A DNA stretch of 64,000 bases. Origin: Gloeopeniophorella convolvens (taxonomy: Eukaryota; Basidiomycota; Agaricomycetes; Russulales). Made by a program: the position numbers and the translations under genes. The notes beneath the pieces were generated by a model that did not search any database, was not told where the DNA came from, and worked only from the letters and a program-made list of their open reading frames with translations. This document shows, piece by piece, positions 37,944-51,036 of the stretch; within the stretch, counting starts at the first letter, position 1; the number at the start of each line of letters is the position of its first letter. The stretch is from contig WTXD01000009.1 in the NCBI GenBank assembly GCA_022496205.1, positions 434,001 through 498,000 of the forward strand, given 5' to 3'.

Positions 37944-39009
37944 GTCGTAGGTCGGTGCTTAGAGGAAGGGGCGGCGGGCGCCGGTTTGCGTGGGCGGGAA
38001 GATGAGGGGAGTGTAACGAGGGATCAATCGCCAGCCTTGCGCTTTTATCGCGACATTTCACACAGCGCGGCCGTTGCACGCGAGGCAACCTGGTGTTACC
38101 ATTGAGGACAACGCCGCGGGGACACGTTTGACCAGCGCAAGGCGACCGGCGTGAAGGTTCTATTGGACCATTTCACGAGATCATCGGCACCATGCGCCGC
38201 CACAAATTAGGTGAGGGGCGCAGTAAGCTTCGCGAGGCATACACGTGTTGCAATACGTGCGCTCCAACAATTGGGGGTGCATAAAAAGACGTCCTCAGAG
38301 GAGATGATGGTGTAAGACGACCCGCCTAAGAACAAGACGAGCCCGTCAAGGCATCTATGTTAGATAGCACAAGAATACATATGCTTGACTGGCTTACTTC
38401 ACTGCGGAAACTACGGGATGAGATTGAAGAGGACAAGGGCGCCCCGGAGAAGCTCACTGATCGAGACAACGTGGCGTGTTCCAAGACATGCACTTGTAGC
38501 CTGTTCACGGAGCGCCATCATGCTGCCCGGCATCGGAACGCGCGGACAGCAATGTCGCGCCGACTGCAACGTTTTGTGTTGTGTGCAACATGATTAGCGT
38601 GGCGCGTGTGGAAGTGATGGCCGACAAAGAAAACGTGGAGGCCACGTGGACCAAGCCTGGGTCCAGAATTCGCCAGTAAGTTGGGGTCAGCCGCCCACGC
38701 GCTGAGGCAAAGCGACCATGTCTCTACAATCGTTATACGTGCGGTGCTCGTGTTTCGTGCGTGCAAGTTGTCTGGCCTGAGCTTGGGGACACCAAAGGCC
38801 CAGGGAATTGAAGACGAAGGGACGGTCGTGGCAATTGGCGACCGGATATTGACGCGTCAGACCGCCGAATTGGCGCCCAGCTTTGCATCTACGCATCTCC
38901 CATTCGATTCACAGGCGTACCGCATACACCCCTCCCTCCTGCCGCGCCTACTTATCTTTGGTCACTCTACGTAGCATACCATTAGCCGTGCAAGTATTTT
39001 GATGACGCC
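37944..39009. promoter_or_regulatory. Long divergent spacer between WW/membrane gene and beta'-COP
   Basis: At 1066 bp this is the longest gene-free stretch. Both flanking genes start from it. Short open frames on both strands (about 38357-38974) show no domain features or splice logic, and I find no gene here. Confidence 0.4.
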
Positions 39010-42000
39010 ATGCTCTTAGACGTCAACGTGAGTACACTCTTTACACCGTTGCATCCTCTCAGGCTCAAGCTACGCGACGTTAGCGCAAAGTATTCAACAG
39101 GTCCGACCGCGTCAAGGCCGTCGACTTTCATCCCACAGAGCCGTGGCTTCTAGCTGGGCTGTATAATGGCTCCGTCAATATCTACAACTATGACACAGGC
39201 GCCTTGGTCAAAACGTTCGAAGTCGCAGAGGTCCCTGTTCGGTGCTGTCGATTCATCTCTCGAAAGAGCTGGTTCGTCGCTGGTTCCGACGATTTCCAGT
39301 TACGCATCTTCAACTATAATACGCACGAGAAAGCTGCGGCGTTCGAAGCGCATCCGGATTACATTCGGTGTCTGACAGTGCACCCTACTGCGAGCATCGT
39401 CCTGACTGGGAGCGACGATATGACCATCAAAGCTTGGGACTGGGAAAAGCAATGGAAAAATATCCAGGTCTGTGACATTCCCGCGTTTCCATCATCCAAG
39501 GTTGATCTGTCGGCAGACCTACGAAGGCCATACCCACTACATTATGAATATTGCAGTCAATCCCAAAGATCCTAACACCTTTGCTTCGTCGTGTCTCGAC
39601 CGGACAGTGAAAATATGGTCCATTGGCTCGCCTGTCCCGAACTTCACGATGGAGGCACACGATAAGGGTGTCAACTACGTCGAGTTCTACCCTGGCGCAG
39701 ACAAGCCATACCTTGTAACCACCGGCGACGATAAGACAGTCAAAATCTGGGACTACCTCAGCAAGAGTTGCGTGCAAACGATGGAAAGCCATACCAACAA
39801 TGTGTCATTTGCAGTCTTCCACCCCAATCTCCCTGTCATCATCAGCGGCAGCGAGGATGGTACCGTCAAGATATGGAACAGCGGTACATATCGCTTGGAA
39901 AACACTCTGAACTATGGTTTGGAACGCGCTTGGTGCGTGGCTGTCCGAAAGGAAGGGAACGAAGTTGCTGTGGGCTTTGATGAAGGTTCTGTTGTCTTGA
40001 AGGTGTGCCTGCGTTGGCCCTCTTAGTGATGTACACGTACTGAACATCGGTCAGCTTGGTCGCGATGAGCCGACATTCTCTATGGATCCCTCTGGGAAGC
40101 TCATCTACACCCGCAACAACGAGGTGCTATCCACGAACCTTCAGACGGTATCTGAAGACACCTTCGTTGAAGGCAATCGCCTCTCTTTGTCTATCAAGGA
40201 ACTCGGCTCCACAGAGATTTTCCCTACATCTTTGAACCACTCCCCAAATGGCCGGTTCGTTACTGTCGTCGGGGACGGAGAGTACATTATCTACACTGCC
40301 CTTGCATGGCGGAACAAGTCCTTCGGTACAGGCAATTCCTTCGCCTGGGCGGGTGATTCCAATACCTATGCCGTTCTGGAGGGGAAATTACAAGTACATG
40401 TCTTCAAGAGCTTCAAGGAGCGTTCGGGTCCGAATATGAAGGGTCTGGGATCCTGGCTCATTGATGGGCTCCATGGTGGGACCCTCTTGGGTGGTCGCAG
40501 CAGCAGTTTCGTCGTCTTCTGGGACTGGGAAAGCGGTGAAATTGTGCGGAGGATCGACGTCGAGGCGAAAAACGTATGTGGATATTGGCCTTCCCTCGTC
40601 CGCGCAGAGCTAAATCCGTCGCTATGTACAGATCTTTTGGTCCGGGACGGGTACATTGGTTGCCATCGCATGCGAGGAATCATTCTATATCCTTCGGTTC
40701 GACCGTGATGCCTACCTTGCGAAGGTTGAAGCCGGCGCAGATCTGGGTGATGAAGGTGTTGAGGAAGCGTTTGAAGTTATCACAGAAGTGCCAGAGAAGT
40801 GCGTTCACACTTGATTGTCTGTCTTCATTCGCTTACTCTCTCCAGGATCAAGACGGCCCAATGGATTAGCGAATGTTTCGTCTATACCAACGCTGCTAAC
40901 CGACTGAGCTACTTCATTGGCACCGAATCGTATTCGATCACGAATTTCGACCGGTATGGCGCGTCATATGATATGCTTGTGATAGTCAGCTCACCATACG
41001 CACCTTAGGCCTATGTCCCTGCTCGGCTACATCCCAGCGCACAACCGTGTCTATGTCACGGACAAGAACATGAACGTGTCCGGATACTCTCTAGCCCTGA
41101 GCGTCATTGAGTATCAGAGTGCCGTGTTAAGAGGAGATATGGATGCAGCTGAACAGCTCCTGCCTTCTGTACCCAAGGACCAGCGCAACAAAGTTGCTAG
41201 GTTTTTGGAGAGCAGAGGTGAGCAGTGTCACCAGCGTTCGCCCTGGTACCTAATGTTCTGTGTAGACCTCAAAGAGCTTGCATTCAAAGTCACAAACGAC
41301 CCCGACCACAAGTTTGACCTGTCGTTGCAGTTGGATGATCTGGACTCAGCGCTGGATATCGTCCGTACCGTCCCCGAGGCCGAAGCTGAAACAAAATGGA
41401 AGGCTGTTGGGGACCGTGCTTTGGCCGTTTGGCGCTTCGACTTGGCACGGGAGTGCTTTGAGAAGGCTGGAGATCTCAACGCATTGATGTTACTCTTGTT
41501 GTCTATTGGCGATCGAAGCGGGCTGCAGCAATTGGCGACAGAAGCAGGTAATTCGGGTTTCAAGTCTCGATCTTTTTTTACAAAAAGCTCTGACGGGTCT
41601 TCGATAGAGCGGAAGGGACAGAACAACCTTGCCTTTGCAACATTGTTCCAGCTCGGAGATGCCAATGCGTGTGCAGACCTCCTTGCGAAGACGCAGCGCA
41701 TACCGGAGGCAGCGCTATTCGCGCGCACGTATGCCCCGAGGTATTGCACTAGCCGTCGCCTATAGAGCACTTTACTGATGGCGTACCCTAGCAAAGTTCC
41801 TGAAGTTGTCGATGCCTGGCGCACAGATCTTCGGAGCAAGGGCCGACCCAAGCTTGCCTCTGCTATCGCATCTCCGACGGAGCAGGACAGCCTCTTTGAG
41901 GAGGGATGGACCGAGGCCGTGACGCGAGAGAAGGGGACACAGCATCCCACGAGCGCAGGCGTGAATGGTGTTTCGGGTATGTACTTGCGCCATGGTGCTG

Positions 42001-42069
42001 GGCCATTCACTGATGCCTCGCTTTTCCCCGAACGTGACAATAGCGGAGTCAGAGGAGGAGGAAGAGTAG
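39010..42069 (+). CDS. sec27: Coatomer subunit beta' (beta'-COP, Sec27)
   Basis: Beta'-COP is a coatomer coat subunit that binds dilysine cargo during Golgi-to-ER transport. Exons 39010-39027, 39084-39467, 39517-40002, 40055-40573, 40632-40798, 40846-40953, 41009-41217, 41266-41547, 41608-41740, 41792-41976 and 42044-42069 give 838 residues. The N-terminal propeller is typical: [62 protein letters not shown] and [13 protein letters not shown] second propeller and the alpha-solenoid ([35 protein letters not shown]) follow. The protein ends in a very acidic tail (AESEEEEE). Exon 1 is only 18 nt, coding MLLDVN. All splice phases agree. It lies 264 bp upstream of the chitin synthase on the same strand. 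Confidence 0.96.
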
Positions 42070-42333
42070 GCGTGACGGGGGCATCGGGTGCTTTAGCAGA
42101 CTGTAGCCTCGTAATGTGCACTGGCAAATGGGACTGTTCTAATTTTCCGTTGGGAAGAGGAATTGAAGCGTGTGTTGACGATGACCAATATGGGGTACGG
42201 CAAAGGCCGGCCGAGGGCGGTGGGCAGTGACGCCCGCTTGCGGCTGCTCCCACAAACTTCCTTGCGACCTCTCAGACGGTGACAACGAGCCGACCTCGAG
42301 CGGACTCTTCCCCTCCTTTCTTCCCTACTGACC

Positions 42334-45300
42334 ATGGCTTCGTCCTCGTCGTCACCTGCATCAGGCTCAGGGGACCTCGTCGACCTCGTCTCTTCCTCCG
42401 CATCCGCCACCGTTTACCCTACCGATGATGCCATCCTTCAAGTGCTTCAAGCACGTTTCCGCGCCGACCACCCTTATACAAGAATCAATACCTCAAATCT
42501 TGTCGTAGTCAATCCTTACAAGTCGCTGGCAAATACCAATGAGATCAGTGCCAAGGACTACGAAGAACGCAGCTACAAGGATACCTCCCCACCATCCGCA
42601 CCCTCTTCGCAGTCGCCGTTGCCACCCCATCTATACGAACTGGCGGCGAGGGTCTACCTGTTGATGAGAAGAACGAATGAGTCTCAGGCTGTGATCCTAC
42701 GGTAAGCCAAGCCCGCTTAAACCCACCAACCTCCGCTCACTCGAAACGCAGTGGTATCACTGGCTCCGGGAAATCCTTCAGCAGAGATCTCGTCGTCAAC
42801 CAGTTTCTGCGCCTTTCCGCTCACTCGAAACGGGAGAACAAGCTTGCAGAACACGTCAAGGCTCTAACGCCGTTGCTAGATTCCTTCGGCAACGCCAAGA
42901 CGTTGATGAACCCGAATGCCTCCCGCCACGGACGTTTCCTCGAGCTTCATTTCAACGAGCGTGGTCGCATTAGCGGTGCTAAGGTCCTGACATACGGTCT
43001 CGACAAGTCCCGACTGAACCGGCTTAGTCACGAGGAACGCACGTACCATGTCTTCTACCAGCTGCTCGCCGGCGCATCACCCAGCGAGCGCGACTTCTTC
43101 GCTCTCGAGGATCCATCTGATTATGCTCTACTTGCATCTTCCGGCACCTACCGCCTCCCCTCCGGGCCATTCAGCGACGATGCCATTGCCATGGATCAGC
43201 TGCGGGACGCCATGAGTACTCTGGGCTTCAAGCCGAAGCACGTAGCTTCTATCTTCAGCCTCCTTGTTTCCATCCTCCTTCTCAGCAACCTGCAGTTTGG
43301 GGAAGGTGACGCTAGCGATTTCTCCGCCTACGTCGTCAACACTCCCGTCCTCGACCACATCGCTCGACTACTTGGCGTCTCATCGGAGGACCTCGCGCAA
43401 ACGCTGACAAACAGGACCAGCTATGTGCGCAAGGAGTTGTACACGGTCCTCATGAATGCGGAACAGAGCTCTCTGCAACGAGATCACTTTGCGCGGGACC
43501 TCTATGCCATCCTCTTCGCATTTGTCGTAGAGACTGCCAACCACAGAGTTGCTCCCAATGCTCAGGAACCCCCGCCATACTCGCAAATTGTCCTGTTGGA
43601 CCAACCAGGCTTCCAGTCTCGCGGGCCGTCTTCCAGTGGCTCTGTCATGTTCACGGGCAACGCGCCGCTCGTGCACGCTTACGGGCAGAACGGCTTCGAC
43701 GAGTTCTGCATCAACTTCGCTGATGAACTCCTGCACTCATACGTGGCCCGAAACATTTTCGAGGATGCTGTGGGTTACAACGGTCACATGGTTGGGGACG
43801 GCGTATCGTTGCCGGCCATTACGACAATGGACAATTCCGCCTGCGTGGAGCTGATCCGTGGCGCACAGCTCAATGAACGTGCGCACAAGAAACCAGCCGG
43901 GATGCTTGGTGTCATCAGCAAGGCTTGTTCATCGTACAAGTCCGGCAAGGCTAGTGACAAGAAGGACGAGGACCTCTTGCAGGACCTCGTTTCTCGATTC
44001 GGCGTTCACGCTTCATTCGTCGTCAGCCCTAGCGTCTCCGGCGCTTCCGAGCGGAATCTCTTCGGCATCAATCACTACGCCGGTGGCTGCTCCTACGATG
44101 CCTCCGGGTTCGTCGAGAAGGATACGGACATACTGGATTCCGCATTCGTCACTCTCCTTCGAAGCTCCAGCGACCCTTTCGTCTCGAAACTCTTTTCCGG
44201 ACCAAGCTTGGCTGCCGAGAAGCACAGCAAGGACGAAAGCATGGTTGTGCAAGCCCAGGTCTCGTCCAAGCCGCTCCGCCATCCTACTCCCATCACGATG
44301 TCTGCCCGTGCCCAGTCGGGCGAAGAGCATCCACATCTTGACCCATCCAAGGCATATCCTGTGACGACGCAGCTGAACTTCACGCTGTCAGAGATTGTCG
44401 CGAACCTTGATCGCACTCGGCTATGGACAGTGTCGTGCATTCGTCCCAATGACTCTGGCTCGCCAAATTCGTTCGACAAACGGCGAGTCAAGGCACAGAT
44501 ACGATCCTTGCTCCTCCCGGACATCATTGCGCGCCGGAACGTCGAGTACACCGTTGACTTCGAACAGGAAGTTTTCTGTGAGCGCTACGTTCCGATGGTC
44601 CAGGGAACTACCGAAGAGCGGATCCGGCAGTTCACTTCAGCAACTGGTTGGAATGAAGGGATCGACTTCGCTATCGGACACCGGATGATCTGGCTGTCGT
44701 ACGGGGCTTGGAAGACGGTTGAAGACCGCATTCGTTCTGCGGAGAAGGAGCTGCGGAAGCCGCTCCAAGATGCTGCAGACGATGAGAGCAACTACCCCGA
44801 CGACAATACGGACTACACTCATCAAGATCCTGCCTTCCCGCCGCAAGGCGCGTACTTTGGTCAAAGTGATGACAACCTCCTACTCACCCGAGTCGGCACC
44901 AACGGAACACAGTATCGCGATCCGAACGTGAATTACGCACAGGGAGGTCTCCTGACGCCAGGCCTTTCGGCTCCCCCTTACAGGGAAGACGATAGCGGTT
45001 GGGGATCTGAGTACGACAAGAAGGAGCCACTGGACGGTTCTCCGACCCAATCCAAGGAAGGCGGCCTCGTCGTCAAGGAGGCCCCGAATGCTATTGAAGA
45101 GGTTCCGACCAGTCGGTCTCGCCGGGTCTGGTTGTACATCGTCTGGGCGTCAACCTGGTGGATCCCCACTTTCTGCCTTTCGTCGATCGGTCGCATGAAA
45201 CGCCCTGATATTCGTCTGGCGTGGCGGGAGAAGGTCACAATTTGCATCCTGATCTTCCTTATGAACGCCATTGTCATATTCTACATTGTCGAGTTCGGAC

Positions 45301-48300
45301 GTCTCCTGTGCCCAGACTTCAACAAGGCCTGGTCCATCCACGATGTTGGCGAGCACACCGGCAAGAATGACTACTGGGTAGCCATCCAGGGACAAGTCTA
45401 CGATCTCACAAATTTTATCCAGCGCCAGCACAGCGACATATCTGGCGAGCCTAGCAACGCGCAGGATTCGTTGGACGCACTTGCTGGGCAAGACCTCACA
45501 GACTACTTCCCTCCACCTCTCGTTCTTGGTTGTCCCTCCCTCGTGAATGATCCCAATCTCGTCCTCCAGAACCAGAATTTCAGCCCTGTTATCCCGACTG
45601 CCTTGCACAATTCCGGCGTTCAACAGCGTGCGCAGGGCACTAAACTCGACGCTTCGGACTGGTACACCTCGCGGTTCCTTCCTACGATCAAGCAGTATCG
45701 TAAAGGGCCACTGGTCGTCAGTTCTGGCGCAATCAAGTCTGCTGCGAACGATGCGGATAACCCAAGGCAAGCTGGGTCGACGTCACGTGAGATGTAGCTA
45801 ACACGTTTTCTGTAGGATATGGGCTGTCTGGGAGAAGTCCATCTACGATCTCACGGACTATTTTTTCACTATCAATGCCAACACGGGGAACACGGGTCCC
45901 TTCACATTCCTGAATAGCGACCTTACCGATATCTTCCAGCAACAGCCAGGCCAGGACATCACCAAGCCGTTTAACGAGGCGCTGGCCAAGTTGGATGCGA
46001 ATACCGCCCAGCAGAATATCCAATGCTTGAAGAATATGTTCTACGTTGGCGAGAGGGATTTCCGTAAGGAAGCCCGGTGCCAGGTGCAGAACTACCTTCT
46101 CCTCGTGGCGTCAAGCGTCCTTGTGGCATCTGTGGTGGTCAAGTGTGAGTCGCGCTTGCCTAGAGGTGTAGCAGTTGGTTAACTATGACTGTTAGTCTTG
46201 GCTGCACTCCAACTGGGTGGGAAGCGCAACCCGGAGCTACTCGACAAATTCGTGCTTTGCCAGGTCCCCTGTTACACCGAGGGGGAAGATTCCCTGCGTC
46301 GCACGATCGATTCCCTCGCGGCTCTCAACTACGATGATAAGCGCAAATTAATCTTCGTGATTTGCGACGGCAACATCATCGGAAGCGGCAACGACCGAAC
46401 GACGCCCCGTATCGTGTTGGATATCCTTGGAGTGGATCCCAAGCTTGATCCTGAGCCTCTGCTTTTCAAATCAATCGGCGAAGGTTCGAAGCAAATCAAT
46501 TACGGCAAGGTTTACTCCGGTCTCTACGAGTTTGAAGGCCACGTTGTACCGTATGTGTCTCTCCGCCGAGTTGCACCCCCCTATTCTAAAAAAATGCCAC
46601 AGTTATATGGTCATCGTGAAGGTCGGAAAGCCAACGGAGCGTTCGAAGCCCGGAAATCGTGGAAAGCGCGACAGTCAGATTTTGCTCATGCACTACCTCA
46701 ATCGCGTGCACTTCGACAGCCCAATGTCACCATTGGAATTGGAAATCTACCACCAGATGCGCAACGTCATTGGCATCGACCCAGCATTCTACGAGTACAT
46801 CTTCACAGTTGATGCGGACACCGTGAGTTATTCTATGCCCTTCGAGAAAACCCGAATGAATCAACGGTTGTTTCAGACGGTCACCCCGGACTCTTTGAAC
46901 CGCCTCGTGGCCTCCGCTGCCGACGACTCGAGTATCATTGGAATTTGCGGGGAAACCCGGCTCAAGAACCCCGAGGATTCCTGGTGGACGATGATTCAGG
47001 TGCGCTTCCCGAACATTCCCATTGATGTGTTATGATTTAGCTGCTTCCGAACGCAGGTCTACGAGTACTACATCTCGCACAATCTTTCCAAGGCGTTCGA
47101 GAGTCTGTTCGGCTCTGTGACCTGTTTGCCCGGCTGTTTCTCCGTGTACCGCATTCGCACGGCTGACAAGGGTCGTCCGATCATCATCTCGAATCGTATC
47201 ATCGATGAGTACTCGGAGTGTAATGTCGACACTCTACACAAAAAGAACCTCTTCTCTCTCGGAGAGGATCGATTCTTGACGACACTCCTTATGAAACACT
47301 TTCCCACGTTCAAGACAAAGTTCACACAAGACGCCCTGGCCCACACAGTTGCTCCAGAGTCCTGGCGCGTGCTGTTGTCCCAACGCCGTCGCTGGATTAA
47401 CTCGACCGTGCACAACCTGTGCGAACTTATCATACTCCCCGAACTGTTCGGCTTCTGCTGCTTCTCTATGCGGTTCTTCGTGTTCATTGACCTACTGGGC
47501 ACATTGGTAAGTCTGTTGTGATAGCTTCTCCATGGGTTTGGGGCTCACCATCACCTTTTAAGATTCTCCCGGCCACCGTCGTCTATGTAAGTTTCGATGC
47601 GTGCTCGAAGACTATCCGCTCATTTGATACTCTCAGCTCATTTACCTCATCGTCATCGTGTCCAGTGGACACTCTGCTTTCCCACTCATTTCAGTTGTGA
47701 TGATTGCTGCAGTCTACGGATTACAGGTGGGTTGTTGCGGCAATGTCTGTGCGCCACCCGCTCATTGACGCCTGTCAGGCCCTCATTTTTATCATCAGAC
47801 GAGAGTTCATGTTGGTGGGCTGGATGGTTGTCTACCTCATCTCGTAAGAATCTCACTCTGACACTCGTGACGAGTTGAGTGCTCAACCTCCCCCTCCCTC
47901 TTAGGTATCCCGTTTACAGTTTCCTGTTGCCCGTCTATTCGTTCTGGTGCATGGACGAATTCGGATGGGGTAATACGCGTTTGGTGGTCGGTGAAGGAAA
48001 CAGCAAGAAGGTCATCATGAACGAGGACGAGAAGTTCGACGACTCAATGATCCCTCTCAAGAAGTTCAGCGGTGCGTTTGGCTTGTTCTTCACTCGGCCA
48101 TACCTTTCTCATGTCAGTCCCACAGAGTACGAAGCAGAGGCTTGGGAAACTGGCTCCCATCGTTCCCAGGAAACGCATCACACTGGGCTCAGCAAACCGC
48201 GCTCCCGGGCGCACCAGCCTGGTGTAGACTCCCCGCGCAGTTATCAGCAGGCGTCACAGTCGGGTGACTACTACCGTAACACGAACGCGTTGTCGAACCC

Positions 48301-48948
48301 CAACCTCCGCAGCCAACCCTCCTTCAGTAACATGTCCCAGAACGCTGGACCGACTTCGATGTCGCAATACGGTGGAATGCCTCAACTCCCCTTCTTGCCT
48401 TTCGGTGGCTTCAATGGTTCAGCTGCTGGTTCGGACTATGGAGGAGCCCCAATGGTTATGCCACCCGTCCCATATCAGCATACTGGAAGCGTTTACGGCA
48501 TGCCTCCGATGGCCGGGATCCCTCAAACCGCGATGGTGTCGGGTATGGGCACGTTTGGTGGTCCTATGGTCGGTGGTGTTTCGTCTTCTCAGTCTGCTAC
48601 GGGTCCACTGCCGCCCTCACTGCCCAACGTCAACGCGGATCAGCGGCCCTTGTCGACATTCTCGCTCGCAACTTCAGTCAATCCTTTCGCCGGGCCAAGC
48701 CAGAACCCAGACCCGACGGACGAGGAGCTCTTCCACGCGTTGCGGAATTACCTGAGCACGCAAGATCTGATGACTGTCACGAAGAAGTGGGCCATCTGCA
48801 CTTATACCTTTTGAGCAATACTGACCAAGTTGTTTCGTCGTCTAGAACTGCCCGCGAGGCGATCATGGCACGCTTCCCGAAAGCGGATCTCTCGTCGAAG
48901 AAGGCGTTCTTGAACGAGTCGATCGACAAGATCTTGTCTGAATCATAA
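42334..48948 (+). CDS. Chitin synthase with myosin-like motor domain
   Basis: This polarised cell-wall enzyme class polymerises N-acetylglucosamine at the hyphal tip. Twelve exons (42334-42701, 42752-45766, 45816-46144, 46196-46550, 46603-46822, 46877-46999, 47057-47506, 47563-47586, 47637-47726, 47779-47843, 47905-48786, 48846-48948) give 2007 residues. The N-terminal 770 residues are a myosin-like motor with P-loop GITGSGKS, degenerate against GESGAGKT. Two membrane spans near 915-970 flank the linker, then a cytochrome b5-like fold ([15 protein letters not shown], near 1000). The catalytic part shows [31 protein letters not shown] and the QRRRW signature, then C-terminal spans. A DEK_C-like module ends the protein ([12 protein letters not shown] ... 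[14 protein letters not shown]). The intron at 45767-45815 starts with GC (AG|GCAAG), a GC-AG intron. Class V-VII chitin synthases have this plan. Confidence 0.95.
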
Positions 48949-49357
48949 GGACCTTACTCACACTTGTACGAACTATTCACCGCATTCCTGTTCTGCTGCA
49001 TGCATCTCTCGGTATCGTATCATTACGGACAGATCGGATAATCTCCTCGCGTCTATTACATGGATATTTTACTGTCGTTCCCAACCCTCGCTCCTTCTGA
49101 CTGGACTTGCGTCACGGACAAAGCTTTACATAGTTAACGATAGATCACCCTTTGGTTGATATAGTGGCGTGGTGAACACGAACGCTCTGGACGATCGTGC
49201 ATATCATGAGTGACGCACATGGGACGCAGCGCAGAGGATGGGGTCCGGGAGCCCGGCCCGAGGCTGCGGAACAGGCTAAGCGCCTGCATGGGCGTGACCC
49301 CGGCCAGGCGACAGGCCGCTGCGTACAGCGTCTCCCTCTTCATCACCCTCCTCTACT
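48949..49357. other. Spacer after chitin synthase
   Basis: This 409-bp gap holds the chitin synthase 3' UTR and the promoter of the next gene. An open plus-strand stretch runs in from 49210 but its coding character begins only at the ATG at 49358. Confidence 0.35.
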
Positions 49358-50707
49358 ATGCCTGCGCCCGCCGTATATGTCGTGGCTGCCATCGGCACTG
49401 TAGCCGCTGTTTTCGTTTTCAAGGAGGTGCGTCCGGCTATCGCCCTAGCCCACTCGCTACTCCCCGAGGACTGACGAGGTATAACCCTACCAGTTCATCT
49501 ACGAGACCCATCTCCGTCCCAAATTTAACGCATGGAGGGACAGCAGACGCAGGAGGGCTGCTCCATACTCGCATGGCCCATCGTCGCCAGATACGTCTGA
49601 CGGTGAAGACAGTGGTCCGTCATCCCAACGGGGCAACAGTCGGAATGTGGAATCCAGGCGCTCGCTTGATTCCGACAATACATCACACATAGAACTTCAG
49701 AGACTCGTTCCTAGCGATGCCGAGTCCCTGAGAAGCAGCACAGATCTAGACAGGGGTACCTCGAGCATACGCCCGAGGACAACTGCCAGGGATTCCAGGG
49801 GGCTCCATAGGCGCCGTCATGAGGACGTGAGTAATCCCTTATCCAAATTGTCCATCCCGCACTCTTCTGACCGCACGTCCGCCCAACGCAGTCAAGGAGC
49901 GGCCTTACTACGGCTACGGGACAGTCCCCAGAACCCCTCATCTCCCTGCAGCGTGCCATCGTCCCTGACGTAACTCACCAGTCTCTCTCGCCCCAACGCA
50001 GCGCCGATGCATCGGAAAGTTCCACTTCGCCCCCCATCCTGCTTCGCTCTGTTCGTCAAGATGCGCAGAGCCCCAGCCAGGTTGCGCAGCAGGGTTCACC
50101 CAGCCCCAGCCTCAGCAGCGCCTCGCCACGCCCGCAAGTGCGTGGAAGTAACTTGCAGATCCCTCTTTTCGTCGAGACACAGAACGCGCCTCCACATACC
50201 CCAGCCTTTCCGCCTGGCGACCTCCCAACGCCCGTCTCTTTATCTCATGACAGCTTCAGAACCCTTTCTCCATCAGTGGACTTACTAGATTCATCGGTGC
50301 TGTCAATTGACCAGTACATGACACCGAATGACGAAAGGGCCTTGTCACCCAACAGTGCCCACGACGTTTTCTCCCCAACTCCCTCTTCTCCAAGCCTGAG
50401 CGACGAGCTGCTCGCTTCACCGTCTTTCTCTCTTCCAGGATCGCCTTTCTCTGATGGCAACAATCACGGCCGGATTGATAGATACAACGGTGTTACTTCT
50501 CCTCTCGCCCCCCTAAGTAGAGTACGGTCCTGGTCTGACACGGATGTGGAGTTACTTTCCGATGCCGGAGACAATCCGGTTGTCCGCAGGGACGCTGACG
50601 TATTTTCACTCCCATCGCAGGTATCCAGCGATGACGAGGATGACTTCGGTACCGCTTCCGTCGCGGGCAGCGAGGCGTCCAGCTGGGCGAATGTCGCGAA
50701 CCACTAA
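49358..50707 (+). CDS. N-terminally anchored disordered protein, unknown function
   Basis: No family is recognised. Exons 49358-49426, 49494-49826 and 49892-50707 give 405 residues; each exon is a multiple of three. The protein opens with MPAPAVYVVAAIGTVAAVFV, a short hydrophobic segment that could be an N-terminal signal anchor, followed by a basic stretch (WRDSRRRRAAP). The rest is Ser/Pro/Asp-rich with no folded domain visible, for example LSPSVDLLDSSVLSID and VSSDDEDDFG, and it ends SEASSWANVANH. The layout fits a small tail-exposed membrane protein facing the cytosol, perhaps with an adaptor role, but that is inference. The two introns are 67 and 65 nt. The ATG at 49358 is chosen because the in-frame hydrophobic segment begins there. 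The neighbours do not hint at a pathway. Confidence 0.6.
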
Positions 50708-51036
50708 GGTGCCATGTGGCACGCGCGCCCAAAGTAATTAGTAGCGTCTGGAGTACATGGGTATTCCTCATTACATCTGTACAATTTTGATTCTCGCCCT
50801 TTCTGATGTCATCTGCAGTAGCTGTTGTTACAAAGTCGCTATCCGTCACGCCTCCCGTCGCATTTCTTGGTTGTGTAGTTGATTCACGAGCTACCTGTAA
50901 TTAGTAATGTAAGAGCTGCCTCCTACTTTCTGCATGCGGACCGCCGGGCGCTCGAACGAACTCCAAGCAGCGTGCAGTGCTGATCGTGAAGCTTTGAAGC
51001 GCCAGGTTTCTCGTACCCGAGACTGCAACGTCGAAC
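50708..51036. other. Spacer before metallophosphoesterase
   Basis: This 329-bp gap contains no recognisable gene. It should hold the upstream 3' UTR and the promoter of the phosphoesterase. Confidence 0.35.

Noticed and set aside
37944..39009. Possible small gene in the 1-kb spacer
   Set aside because: Short frames on both strands overlap, lack splice logic, and show no hydrophobic, coiled or motif features.
45767..45815. End of the motor half of the chitin synthase at the stop near 45795
   Set aside because: Splicing at a GC-AG intron joins it in frame to the catalytic half, matching the known domain order of this enzyme class.
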